Source: CAZGYE01 sp964530165 (GTDB lineage Bacteria; Planctomycetota; Planctomycetia; Planctomycetales; Planctomycetaceae). Taken from it: 29,897 nt of DNA. The translations under genes and the position numbers were made by a program. Below are positions 23,509 through 29,897 of the stretch, in pieces. The notes below the pieces were generated by a model. That model worked only from the letters and a program-made list of their open reading frames with translations. It had not been told where the DNA came from and ran no database searches. Every line of letters starts with the position of its first letter. Positions within the stretch are counted from its first letter, which is position 1. The DNA is taken from the NCBI GenBank assembly GCA_964530165.1, contig CAZGYE010000031.1, positions 1-29,897 of the forward strand, given 5' to 3'.

Positions 23509-23754
23509 TGCGCCCTCAGGTTGCGTTCGCGTGAGATCTTGACGGCAAAATGGAAGCAAGACGGTCCTGTTTTCCGACCGGCAAATGTCAAACGACTTGC
23601 ATCCCTCTAATCTATCAAACGGCTGATGTCCTTGCCAGATTGGGTTGCCATGGGATCACGAGGACGGTTCTTGCATCCGCTTCTTTGGGCTGATAGGATC
23701 GCTGAGAGACGCTGTGAAGCAAAGTGCGCGATGCAGGTGGTCGGGAGGCGAGCG

Positions 23755-24876
23755 ATGAACGAGAGCATTTCTCGGAGAGAATTCCTGCGGCAAGGCCCAA
23801 GCCTGGCCCTGGCCGCCAGCCTTGCGGGATCCGACGTCGTGGCCGCGGATCGTCCGCAGCCGATCCGTGAAATCCGCCGCGGTGGGATGCGTTATCGTCG
23901 GCTGGGTCACACCGATCTTTATGTCTCCACGCTCTCGTTCGGCTCCCACACGAATCCGGCCTTTAAGCAACGCGCCCAACATGGCCGCGAGCTGAACGAA
24001 AAGGGTCAGGCTCTGCGAGACCGCCGGATTTTGAAGGCTTTCGACCTGGGCGTCAACATGGTTGACACTTACGAGAACGAAGGCCAGTGGGAGCCAATGG
24101 CCCGGCTGGTGCGTCCGCGGCGAGACAAAGTGCTGGTGTCTCTCTGCCGTCAGTTCCCTGTTTTTGTCGGTCAAAACATCGACGACGCGGCCCGGTTGTT
24201 CGGCCATGTCGACCTCTACCGCATTTACGTCGGCGACGGTCCGGGGATCCGCGATCGCACCCTGGAAGATTGGGATGCGATGCGCAAGGCCAAGGAATCG
24301 GGCAAAGTCCGTGCTCTGGGCATCTCGACGCACAGCGAACGGATGATGCAAAGCGCTTTGGAGGAGCTTGAGGGGCTGGACTATATCATGTTTCCCTACA
24401 ACTTCATCCATGCGCGGGCCGACTACAGTCGGTTCTTGCCGGCGGCCATTAAAAAAGGAATGGGGCTCATCGCCATCAAGCCGTTGGCAGCGGGATCGAT
24501 CGTCAAGCTGGACCCGCACGCACATCGTGACTCGAAGCCGGAAAACCCGAAAATGCAGCTTTACCAAAGACACAACCGGGCCATCTTGCCGGCCGTGGTC
24601 GCCAAGCTGACTCAGAGCCTGAATCGGCTGCCCGGCGAGACCCTTTGCCAGGCGGCTTTGCGTTTCGTCTACTCGCGGCCGTTCATTACCGCCGCCATGC
24701 CTGGCATGTTCCAGGAGCATGAGCTGAATGACAACTACAAGGCCCTGGAGAATCATCTGAAGTTGAGCCAAGACGAGCGTGCGGCTCTGGACGCGGCCCG
24801 CAGACTGAGGGCCGTGTGCGGTCGCACCTGGTTGCCGCCGCACTACAGTTGGCTCGATGAGAGGTGGAGAGTTTGA
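23755..24876 (+). CDS. Tat-exported aldo/keto reductase family protein
   Basis: A 373-residue AKR-fold protein with a twin-arginine signal (SRREFLRQGPSLALAASLAG, Arg-Arg at 7-8), so it should be exported folded. AKR landmarks are YRRLGHTDLYVSTLSFG (48-63), VNMVDTYENEGQW (D104, Y106), RRDKVLVS (K125), and ALGISTHS. The usual catalytic His of the 'DLYxIH' strand is Tyr here (DLYRIYVGDG, Y158), and the Asp-Tyr spacing is not the standard one. Activity as an ordinary NADPH reductase is therefore doubtful. GGGAGG lies 7 nt before the ATG; a possible promoter is TTGCAT (23671), 17 bp, TAGGAT. The haem/SUMF1 gene begins 54 bp downstream on the same strand, so the two likely form one export-linked redox unit. 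Confidence 0.88.
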   Translation: MNESISRREFLRQGPSLALAASLAGSDVVAADRPQPIREIRRGGMRYRRLGHTDLYVSTLSFGSHTNPAFKQRAQHGRELNEKGQALRDRRILKAFDLGVNMVDTYENEGQWEPMARLVRPRRDKVLVSLCRQFPVFVGQNIDDAARLFGHVDLYRIYVGDGPGIRDRTLEDWDAMRKAKESGKVRALGISTHSERMMQSALEELEGLDYIMFPYNFIHARADYSRFLPAAIKKGMGLIAIKPLAAGSIVKLDPHAHRDSKPENPKMQLYQRHNRAILPAVVAKLTQSLNRLPGETLCQAALRFVYSRPFITAAMPGMFQEHELNDNYKALENHLKLSQDERAALDAARRLRAVCGRTWLPPHYSWLDERWRV

Positions 24877-24930
24877 GCAAGGATTGAAAGGTCTGCACAC
24901 GAAGTGGCTGGTCAATGAGAGCCGTGGTTT

Positions 24931-26343
24931 ATGGTCCGATCGGCAATTTTGCTTGGGACGTTTTTTCTTGTGGTTGTGGCCGCTGAACCGGTTGTTGCGG
25001 CGCGACCCGAAGGCAAGTCACAGCCATCGCTCGCTCGCGAAATGCCGCCGGAATTCAAACAGGCCGGTGTGTGCGCCCGTTGCCACGTTATTTCCGTGTT
25101 GGAATGGGGTGTCTCAGGCCATCTCGACACGGAGGCAGATTGTCAGAAATGTCACGGGCCTAGCCGCGAGCATGTCGCCAACGAGCGGAACGAAGTCAAG
25201 GTCGATCGTTTCCCCCACGGCGCGGAGATTGCGAAGAAGACTTGTCTCACCTGTCACGAGGATGGGTGCCCCGACACGCTCGAGCTCAAATCGTGCCAGA
25301 AATGTCACCACGTCCATGCGCTGATCAACCCTTCCAAGCCGCCGTCGGTCAAGGACGATCGCCTGACGAAGCTGCTGGCCCGCTGGGAGCCGTTCCGCAA
25401 GACGATGGCAAAGGGGGATCGGCACGTGGATCGGCACGAGTGGAAGGCAGCGCATGAGGCGTTCGGCGCAGCCTTGGAATTGATTCCTGGCAATCATCGT
25501 GCGCGGATGCGGCTGGAGATGTGCAGTCGACGGCTCAATCCGGGCTTGCCGGGCTTCACGATCGTCGGCGACCGCTACGATGCCGAGACGGGGCTGCCGC
25601 GCGAGGTCACAGTAGCCGGGCTGGAGATGCCCATGCTGTTGGCGCCGCCGGGTGAGTTCGACATGGGTTCCGACGATCTGGCCGCTTCCCGACCGGTGCA
25701 TACGGTCCGCGTCGGCGCCTTCTACCTCGGACGGTACGAGGTCACGCAGGCGGAGTGGCATTCCGTCATGGGCGCCAACCCGAGCGCTCATCAGGGAACG
25801 GGCTTCCCTAATGCCGAGCAGATGCCGGTCGAGCGTGTGTCGTGGAACGACTGCCAGGAGTTTCTGCGGCGAGTGAATACACGTATTGCCGGCGGCCGAT
25901 TCCGCTTACCCACCGAAGCGGAATGGGAATACGCGTGCCGCGCCGGCTGCAGCCAGCCAGTCGAGCAAGGACTCGCGGAACGCGCGTGGTTCCTTGCCAA
26001 TTCGCTGCGGCAGCCGAAGCCGGACGGTCCGTTTTTGCAGGTCGACGCATACGCACCGCGGCCGGTCGGCACGCGGCAGTCAAACGCTTGGGGCTTCTCG
26101 GACATGCAGGGCAACGTGTCGGAGTGGTGTTCGAGTCTGAGGCGGCCGTACCTCTACCGGGCCGGGGACGGCCGCGAGTCGCTCACACAGGCGGGGTTGC
26201 GGGTTCTGCGTGGCGGCGGTTTTGCCGATCCCGCCGCAGTGCTCGATCCTGCCTTGCGCCACGCCGAGCGTCCGCACCGGCGGCTGCGTTTCAACGGTCT
26301 GCGTCTGGCGCGCAGCATCCCGAGCTTACGGTTCCGTCAATAG
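24931..26343 (+). CDS. Tetrahaem cytochrome c fused to a SUMF1/FGE-fold domain
   Basis: A 470-residue secreted fusion. A signal peptide (1-24) is followed by four c-type haem motifs, CARCH (48-52), CQKCH (71-75), CLTCH (105-109) and CQKCH (122-126). A TPR-like helix pair lies at about 165-205. Then comes a SUMF1-type domain from about 225 to the end, with GEFDMGSDD, RVGAFYLGRYEVTQAEWHSV, RFRLPTEAEWEYACRAG, GNVSEWC and LRGGGFADPA. The two active-site cysteines of true formylglycine-generating enzyme, expected in the C-terminal stretch before the final 'GLRLAR', are absent. The fold is probably used for binding and not for sulfatase activation. Location is periplasmic. It follows the Tat-AKR gene by 54 bp, and its stop overlaps the end of tadC by 18 bp. 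Confidence 0.9.
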   Translation: MVRSAILLGTFFLVVVAAEPVVAARPEGKSQPSLAREMPPEFKQAGVCARCHVISVLEWGVSGHLDTEADCQKCHGPSREHVANERNEVKVDRFPHGAEIAKKTCLTCHEDGCPDTLELKSCQKCHHVHALINPSKPPSVKDDRLTKLLARWEPFRKTMAKGDRHVDRHEWKAAHEAFGAALELIPGNHRARMRLEMCSRRLNPGLPGFTIVGDRYDAETGLPREVTVAGLEMPMLLAPPGEFDMGSDDLAASRPVHTVRVGAFYLGRYEVTQAEWHSVMGANPSAHQGTGFPNAEQMPVERVSWNDCQEFLRRVNTRIAGGRFRLPTEAEWEYACRAGCSQPVEQGLAERAWFLANSLRQPKPDGPFLQVDAYAPRPVGTRQSNAWGFSDMQGNVSEWCSSLRRPYLYRAGDGRESLTQAGLRVLRGGGFADPAAVLDPALRHAERPHRRLRFNGLRLARSIPSLRFRQ

Positions 26344-27267
26344 CTTATTGATCATCATGATTGCAGCCGGTCCGACCAGCACCACGAAGATGCCGGGAAA
26401 GATGAATAGGACCAGAGGGAAGATCATTTTGACGGCCGTTTTCTGGGCCGCTTCTTCGGCCATCTGAGAGCGTTTGATCCGCATGCTGTCGGACTGGACG
26501 CGCAGCGCCTGGGCGATGGACGATCCGAATTTGTCGGCCTGAATCAGGATGGCTGCCAGCGCCTTCATGTCGTCGACGCCGGTCCGCACGCCGACGTCGT
26601 GAAGTACTTCGCGTCGGGGCCGCCCCATATTCAGCTGCATGTTACACATATCGAACTCGCTGCAGACCTCTGGAGCGCTGTCCTTGAGTTCTTCGGCCAC
26701 GCGGCGCAAGGCTGCGTCCAGACCAAGACCGGCCTCGACACACACCACCAGCAGGTCGAGCGCATCGGGCATCGACAAGAAGATCTTTTGCTGTCGGCTC
26801 CTCTTGAGAAACCACAGGACCACGCTGGGCAAATAGAACCCGGCCCCACCGCCGATGACGACCGACACCAGACCGTGCTGCGAGATTCCGTAGATGGTCA
26901 GACCGTATCCACCTCCCACCATGACTCCACCCATCAGCAGGGCGACTTTCAAGGCGAGGAAGACCTGCGGCGCAGCGGGCGAATGGAAACCCGCGTTGGC
27001 CATACTGACTCTGAGATTGCTTTGCTCGAGTTCCGTCTTGGGTTGAATCGCCTTGGAGAGGGTCGGAGCGGCCTTCTCCAGTAGGGCGCCCATGCCTTTC
27101 TGCTTTTGCTGGGCCCCGCGGTCTTTGCTGCGGCGCGACGGGTCGCGAAGTTCCTCTAAGCGTTCCACGGCGCGCGAACTGGACGAGGAAAAGTAACTGA
27201 ATGCGGCCATCAAAAAGACCGTGATCCCAGTAAAAATCGCCCAAGGCAGCAGTTCTGCAAAATCCAT
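26326..27267 (-). CDS. tadC: TadC, type II secretion F-domain protein of a Tad pilus
   Basis: A 313-residue inner-membrane platform protein. One helix lies near the N-terminus (residues 4-26) and another region at about 110-155; the cytoplasmic T2SSF four-helix domain follows (LSMPDALDLLVVCVEAGLGL, the family hallmark, and FGSSIAQALRVQSDSMR), and a last helix is at PLVLFIFPGIFVVLVGPAAI. TadC pairs with TadB to anchor the pilus assembly motor. The ATG at 27267 is chosen because GGAGGG lies 6 nt upstream; the frame opens at 27294 but those 9 residues derive from a repeat. It is last in the tadA-tadB-tadC order, and the gap to tadB is filled by a heptad array. Confidence 0.92.
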   Translation of the reverse strand: MDFAELLPWAIFTGITVFLMAAFSYFSSSSSRAVERLEELRDPSRRSKDRGAQQKQKGMGALLEKAAPTLSKAIQPKTELEQSNLRVSMANAGFHSPAAPQVFLALKVALLMGGVMVGGGYGLTIYGISQHGLVSVVIGGGAGFYLPSVVLWFLKRSRQQKIFLSMPDALDLLVVCVEAGLGLDAALRRVAEELKDSAPEVCSEFDMCNMQLNMGRPRREVLHDVGVRTGVDDMKALAAILIQADKFGSSIAQALRVQSDSMRIKRSQMAEEAAQKTAVKMIFPLVLFIFPGIFVVLVGPAAIMMINKLLTEP

Positions 27268-27281
27268 TGTGTCCCTCCGGA

Positions 27282-27368
27282 CAGCAATCAGCAATCAGCA
27301 ATCAGCGGTCAGCTCAGGAAGAGGTGCCAGGTGAGAGCTGAGTGCTGAGATCTGATAGCTGACAGCTT
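27282..27368. repeat. Heptad inverted array between tadB and tadC
   Basis: The left arm is CAGCAAT three times, then CAGCGGT and CAGCTCA (27282-27316). The right arm is GCTGAGT, GCTGAGA, TCTGATA, GCTGACA and GCTT (27337-27368). The spacer is 20 bp. The 7-bp period and inverted arms match the other arrays. A 15-base stretch (27333-27347) is identical to 120-134 near the left edge of the window. Confidence 0.87.
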
Positions 27369-27369
27369 A

Positions 27370-28338
27370 TCAAACTTTGATGGCGACGATCTTCTTGATG
27401 GAGACCGCTCCCAGCACCTGCATGAAGGCGGCAAAAGCGATCATCTTCTTGCCCAACGGATCGGTGAACAACAACATCACATATTCTTGGTTCAGATAAT
27501 AGACGGCAAAGAACAGCGCGATCGGCAAGGCCATCAGCACGACGCCGCTGATGCGCCCTTCACCGGTCAGCGCCTTGACCTGGCCGAGAATTTTGAACCG
27601 CTCGCGAATGATGTGACCGATTTTATCGAGGATTTCCGCCAGGTCGCCGCCGGCTTGTCGTTGAATAGCGACGGCGGTGACGAAGAACTTCAGGTCGAGG
27701 TTCGGCATGCGACGGAGCATACTTTTCAAGGCCTGCTCGATGGGGATGCCCAAGTTTTGTTCTTCGTAGGCGCAGCCGAACTCGGTGGCGACCGGGGCCG
27801 GCATCTCCTCGACGACCACGTGCAGGCCCGACTGCAGGCTGTGTCCCGAACGCAGCGCCCGGGCGATCAGCTCCAGGGCGTCGGGCAGTTGCAGGGCGAA
27901 TTGCTTAAACCGCGAGCGGCGCCGCCACAGCAGCCACCCCAACGGCATGAAGCCGCCGAAGAGACCTCCGACGGGATACAAAGGCAGCGGCGCACGCGCG
28001 GCCCACGCCCCGACAACTCCCACAAACGCAGAAGCCAGCGTCAACCCGAAGAAGGCGTCGCCGCTGATGGGCGAGTCGGCCTGTTCGAACAGTTGATTCA
28101 GGTTCCCGAACCTTGCCAGGAATTTGTTGAACATCCCGGAGAGGCCCGCAACGCCTTCGCGGATCAGCTCCTCTTTCATCACCCCCTGCGTGTCGTCCTC
28201 GGGAGCCTTTTGGCCGGTCATGACGGCCAGACGGTCTTCGGCCTTCGTCGAGCCGAAATCGCGCATCATGAAGGCCGCGGCGCCGACCATGGCGGCCACT
28301 CCCAGAAATGCGGCGATCGAGATGAGCATTGGGTCCAT
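27370..28338 (-). CDS. tadB: TadB, type II secretion F-domain protein of a Tad pilus
   Basis: A 322-residue inner-membrane protein from the ATG at 28338 (MDPMLISIAAFLG). It has an N-terminal helix (4-20), a hydrophobic pair near 95-140, the T2SSF domain with LQLPDALELIARALRSGHSL and an AIQRQAGGDLAEILDKIGHII stretch typical of TadB/GspF, and a C-terminal helix at MALPIALFFAVYYL. Its role is the membrane platform with TadC beneath the TadA ATPase. The frame continues upstream to 28422, but that part is a translated tandem repeat and not homologous. No strong ribosome site is visible, so translation may rely on the upstream context. It lies between tadA (115 bp) and tadC (102 bp), both gaps holding heptad arrays. 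Confidence 0.92.
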   Translation of the reverse strand: MDPMLISIAAFLGVAAMVGAAAFMMRDFGSTKAEDRLAVMTGQKAPEDDTQGVMKEELIREGVAGLSGMFNKFLARFGNLNQLFEQADSPISGDAFFGLTLASAFVGVVGAWAARAPLPLYPVGGLFGGFMPLGWLLWRRRSRFKQFALQLPDALELIARALRSGHSLQSGLHVVVEEMPAPVATEFGCAYEEQNLGIPIEQALKSMLRRMPNLDLKFFVTAVAIQRQAGGDLAEILDKIGHIIRERFKILGQVKALTGEGRISGVVLMALPIALFFAVYYLNQEYVMLLFTDPLGKKMIAFAAFMQVLGAVSIKKIVAIKV

Positions 28339-28359
28339 AGTTCGGCTCACTGACTGTAG

Positions 28360-28450
28360 TTCGGAAGTCGGAATTCGGAATGGCGAATGGGGAACAAATC
28401 GCGAGTCTGATTCACTCCGCACTCCGCACTCCGCACTCTACACTCCGCAT
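28360..28450. repeat. Heptad inverted array between tadA and tadB
   Basis: The left arm is five 7-mers, TTCGGAA, GTCGGAA, TTCGGAA, TGGCGAA and TGGGGAA (28360-28394). An 18-bp spacer follows, then a right arm of CACTCCG three times, CACTCTA and CACTCCG (28413-28447). The arms are imperfect inverse complements. The array fills the tadA-tadB gap and is read as the spurious N-terminal extension of tadB. Confidence 0.88.
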
Positions 28451-28453
28451 TTT

Positions 28454-29776
28454 CTATCCCAGCTTTCGGGCGGCAAACAGGTTTCCGGGCAGGCGAAGGC
28501 CGGCTGCTTCCAAGCGAGACATAAACGCGGGCCGGACCCCCGTTGCCTCGAAATGACCGAATGCCCGTCCGTCTTCTTCGATGCCGTCCTGCACGAACAA
28601 GAAAATGTCCTGCATGATGACTGTGTCCTGCTCCAGGTTGAGCACCTCGGTGACATGCGTGACCTTCCTCGGACCGCCCTGCAACCGGTTGACCTGAATG
28701 ATCAGGTCTACGGCCGAGGCAAACTGCTGCCGGAGCGCTTTCAGCGGGATATCGATGCCGGACATATTCACCAACGTCTCAATGCGTGCGACCGCGTCTC
28801 GCGGCGTGTTGGCGTGAACAGTGGTCATCGACCCTTCGTGACCGGTGTTCATGGCTTGCAGCATGTCGAGCGTTTCCCCGCCGCGGCACTCACCGATGAT
28901 GATCCGGTCGGGCCGCATTCGCAGCGCGTTCTTGACCAGGTCGGTGGCACTGACGCGGCCCTTGCCCTCGATGTTGGCCGGCCGCGTCTCCAGCCGCAGT
29001 ACGTGCTCCTGCTGCAACTGGAGCTCCGCAGCGTCTTCGATCGTGATGATTCGCTGATCGTTGGGGATGAAGCTCGACAGCGTGTTCAAGAGAGTCGTCT
29101 TACCGCTGCCGGTGCCGCCGCTGATGATCATGTTCAACCGGGCTTTCATGCCTCCTTCCAGCAGCATGACCATCTCGGGCGTGAAAGCGCCGAACTTCAA
29201 CAGGTCTTCCAATCCCAGCGGATTCGAACCGAAGCGGCGAATGGTCAGCGACGGCCCATCCAACGCCAGAGGCGGAATGATGGCGTTCAGCCGGCTCCCG
29301 TCCGGCAGCCGGGCGTCGACCATCGGCGACGTCTCGTCGACCCGCCGGCCGACTTTCGACACGATGCGATCGAGAATCTGAAGCAGATGATCGTTGTCGC
29401 GGAAGACCACCGTCGACTTCTGGATCCGGCCGTTCTTTTCGATGAACACGTGCTTCGGGCCGTTAATCATGATGTCCGCCACGCCCTGCTCTTTGAGCAG
29501 GATCTCCAGCGGACCGAAGCCGAATGTCTCGTCCAGGACCTCTTCAATCAACCGCTCCCGCTCCGCTCGGTTGAGCAACGGGTTCTCGGTGTCGCACAGG
29601 TGCTCGACCACCAGCCGGATTTCACGCCGCAGCGTATCGCCTTCCAGATCGCCCAACCGTGTCAAGTCGAGCTTTTCGACCAGCTTTCCGTGGATCAGTC
29701 TCTTCAGGTCTTCGAAATCGTTTTGTGGGTTTTCCGATCCACGTCCCACACCACGTGGCATCGTTGGATTCGGCAT
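28454..29776 (-). CDS. tadA: TadA/CpaF, secretion ATPase of a Tad pilus
   Basis: A 440-residue hexameric ATPase (GspE/VirB11 superfamily, CpaF/TadA branch) that powers Flp pilus assembly at the inner face of the cytoplasmic membrane. The N-terminal domain contains GFGPLEILLKEQGVADIMIN. Walker A is GGTGSGKTT (220-228), the Asp box is ITIEDAAELQL, Walker B is RIIIGECRGG (291-300), and the His box is TGHEGSMTTVHANTPRDA (311-328). The ATG at 29776 has GAGGAG 10 nt upstream. The frame is open to 29875, but the extra 33 residues derive partly from a palindromic element, not from the gene. It is the first gene of the tadA-tadB-tadC group; other tad/cpa genes would lie beyond the right edge. Confidence 0.94.
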   Translation of the reverse strand: MPNPTMPRGVGRGSENPQNDFEDLKRLIHGKLVEKLDLTRLGDLEGDTLRREIRLVVEHLCDTENPLLNRAERERLIEEVLDETFGFGPLEILLKEQGVADIMINGPKHVFIEKNGRIQKSTVVFRDNDHLLQILDRIVSKVGRRVDETSPMVDARLPDGSRLNAIIPPLALDGPSLTIRRFGSNPLGLEDLLKFGAFTPEMVMLLEGGMKARLNMIISGGTGSGKTTLLNTLSSFIPNDQRIITIEDAAELQLQQEHVLRLETRPANIEGKGRVSATDLVKNALRMRPDRIIIGECRGGETLDMLQAMNTGHEGSMTTVHANTPRDAVARIETLVNMSGIDIPLKALRQQFASAVDLIIQVNRLQGGPRKVTHVTEVLNLEQDTVIMQDIFLFVQDGIEEDGRAFGHFEATGVRPAFMSRLEAAGLRLPGNLFAARKLG

Positions 29777-29825
29777 TTGTGCTTGACTCCTCGACTTGGT
29801 TGCATGCGAGAGACCCGATGGGCGG

Positions 29826-29896
29826 AAAAGGGGACAGGTCCCATTTGCCGGAACGGCCCGAAGGGTGCTTCGCACAAATTGGACCTGTCCCCTTTT
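29826..29896. repeat. 71-bp palindromic element, copy 3, upstream of tadA
   Basis: The inverted arms begin AAAAGGGGACAGGTCC and close with the complement, with one mismatch (CCCATTTG in the left arm against CAAATTGG in the right). The centre matches copy 2 base for base (CCGGAACGGCCCGAAGGG, then TGCTTCG). It lies about 50 bp upstream of the tadA start, on the window edge, and is not part of a recognisable gene here. Confidence 0.93.
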
Positions 29897-29897
29897 C

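Noticed and set aside
23586..23591. A perfect TTGACA on the minus strand upstream of the TPR gene as a promoter
   Set aside because: No acceptable -10 box occurs 16-18 bp downstream of it.
23656..24915. A 419-codon minus-strand frame opposite the aldo/keto reductase
   Set aside because: No recognisable motif; it is the high-GC mirror of a gene with a clear Tat signal, ribosome site and AKR motifs.
27282..28450. Tandem repeats that could suggest a CRISPR array
   Set aside because: Units are 7 bp without spacers, inverted across a centre, and there are no cas genes nearby.

Overview
The window is high-GC bacterial DNA that most likely comes from a planctomycete of the Pirellulales type. I infer this from the protein repertoire and not from any marker gene: a zinc-ribbon/PQQ-propeller membrane protein, a SUMF1-fold protein fused to a multihaem cytochrome, a Tat-exported aldo/keto reductase, an LTxxQ periplasmic protein, a 1608-residue secreted GH42-like protein, an MfnD-like ATP-grasp enzyme and a tad locus. 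No rRNA, tRNA, CRISPR array or complete insertion sequence is visible.

Layout, left to right. 1-138: a REP-like palindrome pair. 139-4719 (-): PQQ-propeller protein and uvrA. 4751-5437 (+): a CBM9-like protein, convergent with the GH42-like protein at 5384-10210 (-). 10287-13409 (-): an inverse-autotransporter-like barrel followed by a beta-helix, divergent from an LTxxQ protein at 13684-14361 (+). 14436-18282 (-): a GT4 / HAD / GT4 cluster, perhaps for a small glycoside. 18359-19022 (-): a BatE-like two-helix SH3 protein whose front is cut by a transposase remnant. 19490-19643 (+): a 13-codon ORF with an extreme Shine-Dalgarno sequence, ending in an intrinsic terminator. 20057-20344 (+): an RRM RNA-binding protein. 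20515-21774 (+): an ATP-grasp enzyme running antisense into a VanZ-like gene (21612-21992, -), then a TPR protein (-). 23755-26343 (+): an AKR and the cytochrome/SUMF1 fusion. 26326-29776 (-): tadC, tadB and tadA, the motor and inner-membrane platform of a Tad/Flp-type pilus.

The most unusual content is two families of repetitive DNA threaded through genes and gaps. The first is a ~72-75 bp near-perfect palindrome present three times (3479-3553, 20687-20758, 29826-29896). It has no stop codon in any of the six frames, and two copies sit in frame inside coding sequence (uvrA and the ATP-grasp gene), in the manner of Rickettsia palindromic elements. The second is a set of 'heptad inverted arrays' (4670-4749, 20411-20508, 27282-27368, 28360-28450, with an 8-bp-period relative at 15738-15827). 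Their unit sequences are unrelated but their architecture is the same: tandem 7-mers, a short spacer, then tandem 7-mers of roughly complementary sequence. A further 42-bp heptad array (exactly 14 codons) lies in frame in uvrA.
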